Shown: positions 19,895 to 29,306 of the stretch, one piece after another
How positions within the stretch are numbered: position 1 is the first letter of the stretch
Layout of the letters: every line of letters starts with the position of its first letter
Made by a program: the position numbers and the translations under genes
The notes under the pieces: model-generated
Database searches by the model: none
What the model was told of the DNA's origin: nothing
The model's input: only the letters and a program-made list of their open reading frames with translations
DNA from: Deltaproteobacteria bacterium
Lineage (GTDB): Bacteria; UBA10199; JACPAL01
NCBI GenBank assembly: GCA_016180845.1
Contig: JACPAK010000007.1
Coordinates: 1 to 64,000 of the forward strand
Direction of reading: 5' to 3'
Length of the DNA: 64,000 bases

Positions 19895-20784
19895 AACAAC
19901 ATCTCCAATATCGCTTTCTGCACATGCAGCCGATTCTCAGCCTGTTGCCAAATCCGTGACTGCGGGCCATCCATGACCTCATCGGTAATCTCTTCGCCGC
20001 GATGGGCCGGAAGGCAATGAAGTACGATCGCATCCTTATTGGCATGATTCAAAAGAGTGCTGTTCAGCTGAAACGGTCGAAAAACTTCCCTCTTCTCCTC
20101 CGTCACCTCCTGGCCCATGGAAAACCAGGTATCGGTATTGACCACGTCGGCCCCACGAACCGCCTCGATCGGGTCATTCGTCAGGACAATCGTTGATCTC
20201 CCTGGAATTTTTTCTATCACCTCAGCGGCAGGTTCATAACCTTTCGGTGTTGCGATGGCGAGAGGAAACTGGAGTCGTTGTGCTGCATGGATCCAGCTGT
20301 TGGCCATATTATTTCCATCGCCAACATAGGCGACCTTTGCCTTCCCCTTTTTGTATTCGCGAACCGTCAGGAGATCGGCCAGAAGTTGGCACGGATGGGC
20401 AAGATCGGTGAGGCCATTGATGACCGGAATCGATGCCTCACGCGCCACCTCCTCCGCAATAGAATGCCCAAAGGTGCGGATCAGGATTCCATGGGCATAA
20501 CCACTTAAGACACGGGCGGTATCTCCGTAGCTCTCTCCCCGGCCAATCTGCGAACTTCCCCTCTCGAGAGACACTGTCCCTCCGCCTAACTCTCTCATCG
20601 CAATCTCGAAAGAGACCCGGGTGCGTGTCGAGGATTTTTCAAAAAGCATCGCGAGCGTCTTTCCGCGCAAACGATAGAGCAGATGTCCCCTTTTCCTTTC
20701 CTTCTTGAGGACAAGAGCCCTTTTGAGGAGTTGCTCAAGGGTATTCGGGGTTAAATCAAGAAGTGTGAGCAGATCTTTCTTCAT
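19891..20784 (-). CDS. argF: Ornithine carbamoyltransferase
   Basis: Converts ornithine and carbamoyl phosphate to citrulline. At 297 residues it is typical of the short anabolic form. STRTRVSFE binds carbamoyl phosphate and [15 protein letters not shown] is the ornithine-side signature with the catalytic Cys. The start overlaps the end of argD by 29 bases, and the end shares ATGA with argG, so all three are likely translated from one message. Confidence 0.97.
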   Translation of the reverse strand: MKKDLLTLLDLTPNTLEQLLKRALVLKKERKRGHLLYRLRGKTLAMLFEKSSTRTRVSFEIAMRELGGGTVSLERGSSQIGRGESYGDTARVLSGYAHGILIRTFGHSIAEEVAREASIPVINGLTDLAHPCQLLADLLTVREYKKGKAKVAYVGDGNNMANSWIHAAQRLQFPLAIATPKGYEPAAEVIEKIPGRSTIVLTNDPIEAVRGADVVNTDTWFSMGQEVTEEKREVFRPFQLNSTLLNHANKDAIVLHCLPAHRGEEITDEVMDGPQSRIWQQAENRLHVQKAILEMLL

Positions 20785-21961
20785 TAAAAACCTTTTTCAT
20801 GATTGCGAGGGCGGTATCAATCTCTTTTTTCTTGATAATGAGAGGGGGCAGCAGCCTCAGGCTCTGAGGTTGAACGGCGTTGAGCAAGAGACCTTCTTTT
20901 AAAAATTTGACAACCAACGGTCTCGCCTCGCGATCGAGATCCAAGGCTAAAATAAAGCCGACCCCCCTCACCTCCCGAATGAAGCGAAACTCCCTCGCAA
21001 GCCTCTCCAGAGAGGAGCGGAGGTATCCCTGAAGTGATTTTACATTGGGCACCCCTTCCTTCAGGATCGACCGAACCGTCTCACAGGCGACCGCTGTCAC
21101 AAATGGTCCTCCCCCAAAGGTCGCGGCGTGGTCCCCCGGTTGGAACGCCTCGGCGACTCCGTCTCGGGCCAGCATCGCGCCGATCGGAAGTCCCCCACCA
21201 AGCGCCTTCGCCAACGTCATCATATCGGGCGTCACCCCGAACTGTTCGTAGGCGAACAAGGTCCCGGTCCGCCCGAGACCCACCTGCACCTCATCGAAAA
21301 TCAGGAGAAGTTTTCGTTGATTGCAAAAATCTCGAAGCGACTTGAAGTAGTCCGGCGAGGCGATCCGAACACCCCCCTCCCCTTGGATCGGCTCCACCAT
21401 CACCGCGATTGTTTGGGGAGTGATCGTTTTTTCCAGTGATTCGATCGAACCGAAATCGGCATACCGAAAACCGGGGACCAGCGGCTCAAAATCCTTCTGG
21501 AATTTCTCCTGACCGGTCGCCGTGATCATCGCGAGTGTTCGACCATGAAACGAGTTTCGCATCGTGATCACTTCATATCGATCCTGCTTCAAGACCTTCC
21601 GCGCATATTTCCGCGCAAGCTTGACCGCTGCCTCATTCGCCTCGGCGCCGCTGTTGCAAAAAAAGGCCTTGTCGGCGAACGAGTTTTTTACGAGAAGCTC
21701 GGCAAGCTCCGCCTGATGGTCGATATGATAGATATTGCTTACATGCAGGAGTTTTCGCGCCTGACGTGCAATCGCATAGAGAACTTTGGGATAGCTATGA
21801 CCAAGATTGCAGACAGCGAGACCTGAGACAAAATCGAGATACTTTTTCCCATCGGCATCCCAGAGCCACGCCCCCTTCCCCTTGACCGGCGCCATCGGAA
21901 GACGGTTGTAGGTGTTCATCAGGTATTTTTGGGAAAGGGCAATGATCTCTTCTGTCTTCAC
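20756..21961 (-). CDS. argD: Acetylornithine aminotransferase
   Basis: A class III pyridoxal-phosphate aminotransferase of 401 residues. It converts N-acetylglutamate semialdehyde to N-acetylornithine. The motifs are [19 protein letters not shown] (cofactor phosphate), [15 protein letters not shown] with the cofactor-ring Asp, and [16 protein letters not shown] with the Schiff-base Lys. Context between argB and argF supports ArgD over other class III enzymes. The ATG overlaps the argB stop by 4 bases. Confidence 0.95.
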   Translation of the reverse strand: MKTEEIIALSQKYLMNTYNRLPMAPVKGKGAWLWDADGKKYLDFVSGLAVCNLGHSYPKVLYAIARQARKLLHVSNIYHIDHQAELAELLVKNSFADKAFFCNSGAEANEAAVKLARKYARKVLKQDRYEVITMRNSFHGRTLAMITATGQEKFQKDFEPLVPGFRYADFGSIESLEKTITPQTIAVMVEPIQGEGGVRIASPDYFKSLRDFCNQRKLLLIFDEVQVGLGRTGTLFAYEQFGVTPDMMTLAKALGGGLPIGAMLARDGVAEAFQPGDHAATFGGGPFVTAVACETVRSILKEGVPNVKSLQGYLRSSLERLAREFRFIREVRGVGFILALDLDREARPLVVKFLKEGLLLNAVQPQSLRLLPPLIIKKKEIDTALAIMKKVFNEERSAHTS

Positions 21962-22836
21962 GAAATCACCGTTCCGACACCTTTATCCGTAAAAATTTCA
22001 AGGAGAACGGCATGTTCGACACGACCATCAATAATATGAACCGACTTGACCCCTTGTGCCAACGCCTCCAGCGCACACTCCACCTTCGGGATCATTCCAC
22101 CGGAGATCACCCCCTGCTCCATCAGTTGAATCGCCTCGTTTCGCTTGAGCGTTGAGAGAAGAACGCCTTTTGAATCCTTGACCCCCTCGACGTCTGTCAG
22201 AAGAACAAGCTTCTCCGCCTTCAAGGCCTCAGCGACGGCCGAGGCGACGAGGTCGGCGTTGATGTTGAGAGCCTGACCGGTTTCATCGACACCGATTGGG
22301 GCAATCACCGGAACAAAGCGCCCCTGATCGAGTGTGGTGAGAACCCCGGGGTCAATCGCTTTCACCCGCCCAACCCGTCCGAGATCAATCAACTCTGGCG
22401 CCTGAGAATCCGCCACCGGTTGTTTCCCAGTCAGCCGCTCGGCCCGTATCAGTTCGGCATCCTTTCCAGAAAGACCAACCGCCCTGCCACCATTATGATT
22501 AATGAGACTCACAATCTCTTTGTTAATGTCACCCGCGAGAACCATCTCCACGACATCCATCGTCCGATCATCGGTAATGCGCATCCCGTTGTGAAACTTC
22601 GATTCAATCCCCATCTTTTTCAAAACCTCACCAATCTGGGGTCCCCCCCCATGGACAATGATCGGATTCATTCCGATAAAGTCCATCATCACAATATCCC
22701 GAGCGAAACTCTCCTTGAGACGGTCATCGGTCATCGCCGCCCCGCCATATTTAATGACAAAGGTCTTGCCATAGAATTTACGGATGTAAGGCAGCGCCTC
22801 CATGAGAATGGAGGCTTTTTGGATCAGTTCCTGCAT
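21958..22836 (-). CDS. argB: Acetylglutamate kinase
   Basis: Phosphorylates N-acetylglutamate, usually the controlled step of arginine synthesis. It has 292 residues. [10 protein letters not shown] near the N-terminus and [15 protein letters not shown] are the ATP and substrate motifs of the amino-acid kinase fold. The N-terminal extension of about 20 residues before the kinase core is of the kind found in arginine-inhibited hexameric enzymes, so feedback control is plausible but inferred. It starts 9 bases after hslU. Confidence 0.96.
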   Translation of the reverse strand: MQELIQKASILMEALPYIRKFYGKTFVIKYGGAAMTDDRLKESFARDIVMMDFIGMNPIIVHGGGPQIGEVLKKMGIESKFHNGMRITDDRTMDVVEMVLAGDINKEIVSLINHNGGRAVGLSGKDAELIRAERLTGKQPVADSQAPELIDLGRVGRVKAIDPGVLTTLDQGRFVPVIAPIGVDETGQALNINADLVASAVAEALKAEKLVLLTDVEGVKDSKGVLLSTLKRNEAIQLMEQGVISGGMIPKVECALEALAQGVKSVHIIDGRVEHAVLLEIFTDKGVGTVIS

Positions 22837-22845
22837 GGAGATTAA

Positions 22846-24186
22846 TTAAAGAATATATCGAGAGAGATCAACATCTTTGACAATTTCGGAAAGATGATTA
22901 CGGACATACTGACCATCAATCACGATCTTTTGGTTCGACATCTCTGAGGCAGCGAAGAGAATTTCATCCAACACCTTTTCCATCAGGGTATGGAGACGCC
23001 TCGCGCCGATATTTTCAGTCCTTTCATTCACGAGAACCGCAAACTTCGCGATCTCTTCCGCAGCATCATGGGTAAATTCGAGGTTTAACTTTTCCGTTCT
23101 CATGAGTTCAATATACTGCGTGATCAGTGAGTTCTTCGGCTCTTCAAGGATTCTTAAAAAATCATCTTTGGAAAGCGACTTCAGCTCAACCCGGATCGGA
23201 AATCTCCCCTGAAGCTCCGGGATCAGATCCGAAGGTTTCGACACATGAAACGCCCCGGCGGCAATAAAAAGGATATGATCGGTTCGGACCATTCCGTATT
23301 TTGTCGAGACGGTCGATCCTTCGACGATCGGGAGAATATCCCTCTGAACCCCTTCACGAGAGACATCGGGCCCCCGCCCCGCCGCCTCACGCCCGGCGAT
23401 CTTGTCGATCTCATCCAAAAAAACGATCCCATTCTGCTCCACGCGCTCGATCGCCTTTCGAATGACATTATCCATATCAATCATCTTCGAGCTCTCTTCT
23501 TGAGTCAGAATCCTGAGCGCCTCTCCCAGGCGAACCTTCCGCTTCTTTTTGTTTTTGGGCATCAAATTGCCGAACATCTCTTTGAGATTCATTCCCATCT
23601 CTTCGAGCGGCAAGCCCCCCGAGGAAACGATCTCGACCAACTGCAAAGGTTGCGAGGAGATTTCCAACTCCACCATCTGTTCGTCGAGTTTTCCTGCGCG
23701 AAGAAGAGACCGGAGGTCCTGATCCAGAAGAACAGGATCGGCATTTCGACGACTCGCCATATTCGTCAAGAGATCAAGAACCCGCTCCTCGGCGACCTCC
23801 TGAGCCCTGACCGCAACCCTCTCGTGCTCTTCTTCACGCACCATTTTTACAGCCAGTTCCGTCAGTTCCCGAATCATCGATTCCACATCTTTTCCGACAT
23901 AGCCAACCTCGGTAAATTTCGAGGCCTCTACCTTCACAAAAGGGGCCCCTGCCAGTTTTGAAAGTCGCCTCGCAATTTCGGTCTTTCCGACACCAGTTGG
24001 TCCGATCATGATGATGTTTTTGGGGGCGATTTCGTCGCGAAGGTCTTTCGGAACCTGCTGGCGACGCCAGCGATTTCGAAGCGCAATCGCCACCGCCCGC
24101 TTCGCCTCTTTTTGGCCAATAATGTACTTGTCCAATTCTGAGACGATTTCGCGAGGGGTAAAACTTCTTAATGATTCTGAATTCAT
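22846..24186 (-). CDS. hslU: HslU, ATPase subunit of the HslUV protease
   Basis: An AAA+ unfoldase of 446 residues that feeds substrates to HslV. Walker A is [14 protein letters not shown], and [25 protein letters not shown] covers Walker B and the following loop. The variable I domain lies between about 110 and 240. The C-terminal sensor region [23 protein letters not shown] and the terminal segment ending in SRYIL, which inserts into HslV, are intact. It lies two bases after hslV. Confidence 0.97.
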   Translation of the reverse strand: MNSESLRSFTPREIVSELDKYIIGQKEAKRAVAIALRNRWRRQQVPKDLRDEIAPKNIIMIGPTGVGKTEIARRLSKLAGAPFVKVEASKFTEVGYVGKDVESMIRELTELAVKMVREEEHERVAVRAQEVAEERVLDLLTNMASRRNADPVLLDQDLRSLLRAGKLDEQMVELEISSQPLQLVEIVSSGGLPLEEMGMNLKEMFGNLMPKNKKKRKVRLGEALRILTQEESSKMIDMDNVIRKAIERVEQNGIVFLDEIDKIAGREAAGRGPDVSREGVQRDILPIVEGSTVSTKYGMVRTDHILFIAAGAFHVSKPSDLIPELQGRFPIRVELKSLSKDDFLRILEEPKNSLITQYIELMRTEKLNLEFTHDAAEEIAKFAVLVNERTENIGARRLHTLMEKVLDEILFAASEMSNQKIVIDGQYVRNHLSEIVKDVDLSRYIL

Positions 24187-24188
24187 CC

Positions 24189-24764
24189 CTAAATCTCCTG
24201 GACGGTGATATTTTCGTTTGTGAATACGCAGATTTCCGAGGCGATCTTCAAGGATCTTTCGGCAACCTCACGCGCATTTAGCTTCGTCTCTCGAAGCATC
24301 GCACGGGCAGCGGCAAGCGCGTAAGGTCCACCCGAGCCGATCGCCGCCACGCCATCATCAGGCTCCACCACATCCCCATTCCCGGAAATGGTCAGGATTT
24401 TTGAACGATCCCCCACCAACAGAAGCGCCTCAAGCCGACGCAGCATCTTGTCTGTTCTCCACTCCTTGGCCAATTCAATAGAGGCGCGAACGACATTGCC
24501 ATTATACTCTTCCAATTTTCCCTCAAATTTTTCGAAGAGTGTCAACGCATCGGCCGTCGATCCGGCAAAACCGGAAAGCACGGTGTCGTTCCGCATGGTA
24601 CGAATCTTTGTCGCCTTTGCCTTCAAGATCGTATTCCCAACAGAGACCTGCCCGTCCGCGGCGAATGCTAATTTTCCATCGCGCAGGACAGCAAGAACTG
24701 TCGTGCTCCGAATTAAAATCTCACCCTTCGGGGGGGATTTAAGCCTTTGGATGTGCCTTATCAT
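24189..24764 (-). CDS. hslV: HslV, peptidase subunit of the HslUV protease
   Basis: An N-terminal-nucleophile threonine protease that forms a double hexamer with Hsl[22 protein letters not shown] aligns with the mature N-terminus of the family, so the catalytic Thr is residue 21 if translation starts at the ATG at 24764. That would leave a 20-residue leader overlapping xerC by 26 bases, whereas relatives have 1-5 residues before the Thr. No in-frame ATG, GTG or TTG lies closer. An ATT at 24719, preceded by GAAGGGTGAG, would give the expected short leader. Either a propeptide is removed or a rare AUU start is used. Confidence 0.93.
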   Translation of the reverse strand: MIRHIQRLKSPPKGEILIRSTTVLAVLRDGKLAFAADGQVSVGNTILKAKATKIRTMRNDTVLSGFAGSTADALTLFEKFEGKLEEYNGNVVRASIELAKEWRTDKMLRRLEALLLVGDRSKILTISGNGDVVEPDDGVAAIGSGGPYALAAARAMLRETKLNAREVAERSLKIASEICVFTNENITVQEI

Positions 24765-25563
24765 AAACCTCCATCAATTGTTGCAAACTCACATGCGTAT
24801 ATCTCTGCGTCGTCGACAAACTCGCATGTCCCAGAAGTTCCTGAATCCCCCGGAGATCCGCCCCCCCCTCCATCAGATGAGTCGCATAGCTGTGACGCAA
24901 GGTATGGGGGGTGACCTTCTTGAGCATCCCGGCCTTTAAACCGCGTTTTTTTACCATTCTCTGAATAGAGCGGGCTGTCAATCGAAACAACTTTCCTTTC
25001 TCAACCCCCTCATTCGATGACAAATAATCCTCCAAGGCAGCATGTGCCTTGCTTCCAATCGGGACAAGACGTTCTTTATTTCCCTTTCCGAGAACCTTGA
25101 CCCATCCTTCCCTAAGATCGACATCCTCCTTTTTAAGTCGAACCAGCTCTCCGACACGCAGCCCACAACCATAGAGAAGCTCCAGAATCGCCCGATCCCT
25201 CTTCCCTGCCGGCCCCTCGACCAATCGAAACGCCTCATCGACCGAGATCACATTCGGGATCTTTGTCGGAATCTTTGGGAGTGAAATTTCAGCGACCGGA
25301 GATGATTTTAAAATCCCCTGTTTCACGAGGAAACGGAAAAAAACCTTCAACGTCGAGATCTTCCTCGCGATGCTCACCGCCTGACGGCCCTGGTAAAGGG
25401 AGGAGATAAAACTCCGAAGCGTGATAAGATCCACCTTCTTCAAATCTTTTTCTTTCAGAAACGAAAAGAGTTGCCGAAGGTCATGATGATAACTGGCAAT
25501 GGTGTTTGCCGAGTATCCTTTTTGAGCAAGATGTTTCTCAAACAGTATCAGCAGGCTGGGCAT
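24739..25563 (-). CDS. xerC: Tyrosine recombinase XerC/XerD
   Basis: A site-specific recombinase that resolves chromosome dimers at dif. The N-terminal SAM-like domain (FEKHLAQKGYSANTIASYHHDL) is followed by the catalytic domain: Arg in GCGLRVGEL, HTLRHSYATHL (HxxR), LLGHASLSTTQRYTHV with the His/Trp-position His and the nucleophile Tyr. I place the start at the ATG at 25563, giving 274 residues and a 26-base overlap with topA. The longer frame to 25635 would only add topA-overlapping residues. Context with topA, dprA and hslVU is the common chromosomal one, so it is not a phage integrase. Confidence 0.92.
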   Translation of the reverse strand: MPSLLILFEKHLAQKGYSANTIASYHHDLRQLFSFLKEKDLKKVDLITLRSFISSLYQGRQAVSIARKISTLKVFFRFLVKQGILKSSPVAEISLPKIPTKIPNVISVDEAFRLVEGPAGKRDRAILELLYGCGLRVGELVRLKKEDVDLREGWVKVLGKGNKERLVPIGSKAHAALEDYLSSNEGVEKGKLFRLTARSIQRMVKKRGLKAGMLKKVTPHTLRHSYATHLMEGGADLRGIQELLGHASLSTTQRYTHVSLQQLMEVYDKAHPKA

Positions 25564-27811
25564 CCGATGATTTTGTGTAATCACATCCTTTTTTCGGACA
25601 ACGGATTTCATCTCCACTCTTCTTTCTCTTAACAACTAAAAATGCCGATCCACAGGTGGGACAGGGTTCGTTAATCGGCCGATCCCACGTCGCAAATTTA
25701 CACTTGGGATACTGCATGCATCCATAAAAAGACAACCCCCGCTTTGTTTTTCTCTCAACAAGCTTCCCGCTACAGTCCGGACAGTTGATCCCGATCGACA
25801 AGGCTCGCGTCGTCTTGCAGGTGGGGTAATTCGAACAGGCGAGAAATTTACCGAATTTTCCCGACTTGATGATCATCTGCCCGCCGCAGGTCGAGCAAAA
25901 TTCACCCGTGACCTCAAGTTTGAGAAGCGTAATATCTCCGGAATCATTTCGCTCAAACTCACGCGTGTAGCGACATTCCGGATAATTCGAACAGGCGATA
26001 AATTCACCACGTCGTCCCCACTTGATCATCATCGGACTACCGCATTTTTCACAAGAAAGATCGGTTTTGATCTCCTGACGCTTGATATCCTTCATGTGAA
26101 TCTTCGCCCGCGCCAAGGTTTTTTCAAAAGGTTTGTAGAAATCATTCAGCGTCTCGACATAAGTCCGGCGCCCCTCTTCGACCTCATCGAGCTCTTCCTC
26201 CATTTGAGCGGTAAACTGCACATTCAAAATCTCCGGAAAGCTTTCGACCAGCAGATCATTCACGATCCCGCCGAGCTGTGTTGGGCAGAAGACATTCCTC
26301 TCCTTCTTCACATACTGTTTATCAACAATCGTGGAGAGGATGGCAGCGTATGTGGAGGGACGACCGATCCCTTTTTCCTCCAATTCCTTGATGAGTGAGG
26401 CCTCCGTAAATCGGGGCGGTGGTTCGGTGAAATGCTGTTCCGGTTTCGAATCGAGAATCGTGAGAGAGGAACCTTCCGCAAGATCCGGAAGAATCCCTTC
26501 CTCCGCCTCTTCCTCTCCTTCCTTCAGATCGACCTCCCGATCGATCTGATAAACGGCAAGAAACCCGGGGAATTTAATCTGCGATCCGCTTGCGCGTAAG
26601 CCGTAGTCCCCTGATTGAATTTCAAATGTCGTTTGATCAAAAACCGCGGAAGCCATCTGGGAGGCGAGAAATCGCTTCCAGATCAGGTCGTAGAGTTTTA
26701 TTTGATCTTTGCTTAAGAAAGAGTGGACCTTTTCCGGGGAATGATCGAGCGATGTCGGCCGAATCGCCTCATGGGCATCCTGAGCCGCCTTTTTGTTTTT
26801 GAAATAATTAGGCCCCTCCGGCAGAAAATCTTTACCAAATTTTTTGGCAATAATATCTCGGACCTCATTGATGACATCATTTGAGACACGTGTCGAATCG
26901 GTCCTCATATAGGTAATGAGACCGACCGGTCCTTCCTCACCCAACTCAATCCCTTCGTAGAGCTGTTGCGCAATCATCATTGTCTTTTTCGGACTGAACC
27001 CAAGCTTTTGGGAGGCATCCTGCTGGAGACGGCTGGTAATGAAAGGGGCCGGGGCGTGCCGACGGCGCTCCTTCTTGATCACCTTTCCCAGGATTAACTT
27101 CGAAGGACGAACCTCTGCTTCAATCTTCTTCGCCTCTCCGGCATTCGAGATCGCCAGTTTTTCCCCTTTGTAATTAATGACGCGTGCGAGAAAGGGGGGT
27201 GGTTTTTCTCCCTGAAGAGAAAAATCAAGACTCCAATACTCTTCCGCTTTGAACGCCTTGATCTCTTTTTCCCGCTCGCAGACGAGCCGAACCGCGACAG
27301 ACTGAACACGCCCTGCAGAAAGCCCCCTTTTCACCTTATCCCACAAGAGAGGGCTGATCTGATATCCGACGATCCGATCAAGGATTCTGCGTGCCTGTTG
27401 GGCCTCATAGAGATTTTTATCGAGCTCTTTTGGATGTGTTAAAGCCTCTTGAATCGCCTTTTTGGTGATTTCATGGACCAAAATTCGACGGATTGTTTTT
27501 TTCTTCAATTTTTTCTGGAGTTCCTCAGCCAGATGCCAGGCAATCGCCTCTCCTTCACGGTCCGGGTCGCAGGCAAGGAAGATATGATCGGCGTTCGAAG
27601 CGGCGGTCTGGATCTCCTTGATCACTTTTTTCTTGGAGGCCAGGACAACATAGGTGGGGGAAAACTGATTTTTGATATCAACCCCAAGCTCCCCCTTCGG
27701 CAGGTCTTTGATATGACCGACGGAGGCCTTTACCTGATACCCTTTCCCCAAATACTTCGCGATCGTCTGGGCCTTCGTTGGCGATTCGACGATCACAAGC
27801 GATTTAGCCAT
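25538..27811 (-). CDS. topA: DNA topoisomerase I
   Basis: A type IA topoisomerase of 757 residues that relaxes negative supercoils. The Toprim domain opens with SLVIVESPTKAQTIAKYLG and holds DPDREGEAIAWHL. The catalytic Tyr is in GLITYMRTDSTRVS. Four C-terminal zinc-ribbon modules begin CEKCGSPM, CSTCGGQM, CPDCSGKL and CPTCGSAF, the last ending in CPKKGC. The ATG overlaps the dprA TAA by one base (TAATG). Confidence 0.97.
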   Translation of the reverse strand: MAKSLVIVESPTKAQTIAKYLGKGYQVKASVGHIKDLPKGELGVDIKNQFSPTYVVLASKKKVIKEIQTAASNADHIFLACDPDREGEAIAWHLAEELQKKLKKKTIRRILVHEITKKAIQEALTHPKELDKNLYEAQQARRILDRIVGYQISPLLWDKVKRGLSAGRVQSVAVRLVCEREKEIKAFKAEEYWSLDFSLQGEKPPPFLARVINYKGEKLAISNAGEAKKIEAEVRPSKLILGKVIKKERRRHAPAPFITSRLQQDASQKLGFSPKKTMMIAQQLYEGIELGEEGPVGLITYMRTDSTRVSNDVINEVRDIIAKKFGKDFLPEGPNYFKNKKAAQDAHEAIRPTSLDHSPEKVHSFLSKDQIKLYDLIWKRFLASQMASAVFDQTTFEIQSGDYGLRASGSQIKFPGFLAVYQIDREVDLKEGEEEAEEGILPDLAEGSSLTILDSKPEQHFTEPPPRFTEASLIKELEEKGIGRPSTYAAILSTIVDKQYVKKERNVFCPTQLGGIVNDLLVESFPEILNVQFTAQMEEELDEVEEGRRTYVETLNDFYKPFEKTLARAKIHMKDIKRQEIKTDLSCEKCGSPMMIKWGRRGEFIACSNYPECRYTREFERNDSGDITLLKLEVTGEFCSTCGGQMIIKSGKFGKFLACSNYPTCKTTRALSIGINCPDCSGKLVERKTKRGLSFYGCMQYPKCKFATWDRPINEPCPTCGSAFLVVKRKKSGDEIRCPKKGCDYTKSSDAQPADTV

Positions 27812-28662
27812 TACAAAACCCTCTCATACCGTCCGCCCGGCAGGGAACGGATTTTTTTGTCAATTTCCATATGAATCAAAAGTGAGCTCAGGTCTTCAAT
27901 GACCAGACCTGTCGCCTCAACAATTTCATCGACCGATCGAGCCTCTGCCAAAAGGTCCAGGATCTGCCTCTCCTCCGGAGAAGAAACCGTCTCTTCAAAA
28001 GTTTTTTTCGAGAGTGGAAGTTTAAGTTCTTGAAAAAGATCTTCCGTCGAGAGCAGAGGAGTCGCTCCATTCTGGATCAGGCGATTGGTCCCAGCACTGA
28101 CAGGAGAATCAATATTGCCGGGAACAGCAAAAACCTCCCTCCCCTGAGACAAGGCCCATTCTGCTGTGATCAATGCCCCACTCCTTTCGGCTGCCTCCAC
28201 AACCACAACAGCTGAAGAAAGTCCACTGATAATCCGATTCCTCTGGGGAAACGTCCAGTCTGCAGAAGGTGTTTCCGGGGGCCACTCACTGATCACAATT
28301 CCTGAACGGATAATCTCTTGCTTCAACCCCAAGTTTTTCTGCGGATACGGGAAATTAATTCCACAACCCAAGACCGCAATCGTCTTTCCGCCTCCTGCCA
28401 GCGCCCCGCGATGGGCCTCTGTATCGATCCCATACGCAAGTCCACTCACAACAATCACTCCCCTCTCCGCTAACTCCTTCGCGATCCTGAAGGCAGTTTT
28501 CTTCCCATACACCGTTGGCTCTCGACTTCCGACCAAGGCTATCTTGGTCCCTTGATTGAAAAGCGCAAGATCTCCTTCTACCCAAAGTTCTGGTGGCGGA
28601 TTCTCTATAGAATGGAGAATTTTGGGGTAATCAGGATTTGATAGTTCCAGTTTTTTTGCCAT
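27811..28662 (-). CDS. dprA: DNA processing protein DprA
   Basis: A cytoplasmic protein that loads RecA on incoming single-stranded DNA during natural transformation. The Rossmann core carries GSREPTVYGKKTAFRIA and SGLAYGIDTEAHRGAL. A C-terminal winged-helix (DprA_WH) domain covers about residues 215-280. At 283 residues it is shorter than most because the N-terminal SAM-like domain is missing. It starts inside the HU/IHF gene (32-base overlap). Presence of DprA alone does not prove competence. Confidence 0.95.
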   Translation of the reverse strand: MAKKLELSNPDYPKILHSIENPPPELWVEGDLALFNQGTKIALVGSREPTVYGKKTAFRIAKELAERGVIVVSGLAYGIDTEAHRGALAGGGKTIAVLGCGINFPYPQKNLGLKQEIIRSGIVISEWPPETPSADWTFPQRNRIISGLSSAVVVVEAAERSGALITAEWALSQGREVFAVPGNIDSPVSAGTNRLIQNGATPLLSTEDLFQELKLPLSKKTFEETVSSPEERQILDLLAEARSVDEIVEATGLVIEDLSSLLIHMEIDKKIRSLPGGRYERVL

Positions 28663-28930
28663 CCACCCGTTCCCGGAGCTCTTTCCCCACCTTAAAAAAA
28701 GGAAGTTTTTTTGGTTTTACTTGAATCGACTCCCCGGTCCTTGGATTCCTGCCGGTATAGGATTGATAATCCTTTACGATGAAGCTCCCCAGACCACGAA
28801 TTTCAATCCGGTGACCCTTTTTCATCGCCTCGACCATCGAGTCAAAGATCAGATTCACGACATCCTCTGCCCTCTTCCTCGGTATCTTTGTTTTTTCAGC
28901 GACAATTTCGATCAAACTGGACTTATTCAT
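28631..28930 (-). CDS. HU/IHF family DNA-bending protein
   Basis: A 99-residue nucleoid protein that bends DNA as a dimer. NKSSLIEIVAEKTKIPRK is the N-terminal helical part, IEIRGLGSFIVK the saddle, and TGRNPRTGESI the DNA-intercalating arm with the conserved Arg-Asn-Pro. Sequence favours an IHF-beta-like subunit, but HU cannot be excluded. The ATG at 28930 has a good GGGGGAGGTG Shine-Dalgarno; a GTG two codons earlier is less likely. It is the first gene of the ten-gene minus-strand run to argG. Confidence 0.92.
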   Translation of the reverse strand: MNKSSLIEIVAEKTKIPRKRAEDVVNLIFDSMVEAMKKGHRIEIRGLGSFIVKDYQSYTGRNPRTGESIQVKPKKLPFFKVGKELRERVDGKKTGTIKS

Positions 28931-29041
28931 GGTCACCTCCCCCTTGAGTCTCGTAATTACCTAGAATTATTTGGAAATTTAACATCCCTGGGAAGATGTG
29001 TCAAGGTCAAGGAATTAAAAAATAGAAAATAGAAGAAGAAA

Positions 29042-29067
29042 AACAGCCTCCCTTCCGGTCGGCCGTT
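29042..29067 (-). terminator. Intrinsic terminator after tRNA-Arg(CCU)
   Basis: On the minus strand AACGGCC (29067-29061) pairs with GGCTGTT (29048-29042), with one G-T wobble and a 12-base loop, followed by a T-rich run TTTTCTTC. It lies 8 bases after the tRNA 3' end. The rest of the 370-base space 28937-29306 holds only the tRNA and motif copy 4. Confidence 0.6.
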
Positions 29068-29074
29068 TTTCTTG

Positions 29075-29146
29075 TGCCCCCTGGCAGAATCGAACTGCCA
29101 TCTTTGCCTTAGGAGTGCACTGCTCTGTCCATTGAGCTAAGGGGGC
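29075..29146 (-). tRNA. tRNA-Arg (anticodon CCU)
   Basis: A cloverleaf of 72 bases can be drawn: acceptor GCCCCCT / AGGGGGC, D stem GCTC / GAGC, anticodon loop CTCCTAA and T arm GGCAG-TTCGATT-CTGCC. The anticodon CCU reads AGG (Arg). CCA is not encoded. The anticodon stem (GTGCA against GGCAA) has only three clean pairs, with G-A at the outer end and A-G next to the loop. That is weak for a tRNA, though the rest is canonical. Confidence 0.88.
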
Positions 29147-29247
29147 AAATGGCGATGTTATTTTTTTACTGCAAGTGATTTCACCACACAACCTTTTTTC
29201 ATCAGGTTCGACATATCCCTTGTAATTCCGCAGTTGCAGAATAAAAA

Positions 29248-29274
29248 GAAACTTTTTTTAAAAACTGCCGATTA
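29248..29274 (+). promoter_or_regulatory. Shared promoter-like motif, copy 4 (gene at 29307)
   Basis: GAAACTTT (29248-29255), 11 bases, then GCCGATTA (29267-29274), the copy closest to the sigma-28 -10 element GCCGATAA. A second GCCGATAG follows at 29279-29286 without a matching upstream box. The ATG at 29307 is preceded by the ribosome-binding sequence AAAGGTGAG. Confidence 0.65.
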
Positions 29275-29306
29275 AACTGCCGATAGTAAAGGTGAGCTGA
29301 CAAATT

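Noticed and set aside
24739-25563. XerC as a phage or island integrase
   Set aside because: It sits in the usual topA/dprA/hslVU chromosomal context, overlaps both neighbours and has housekeeping Xer length; no attachment repeats flank it.
29279-29286. Second GCCGAT box as a separate promoter before the gene at 29307
   Set aside because: No matching upstream box occurs at 11 bases spacing.
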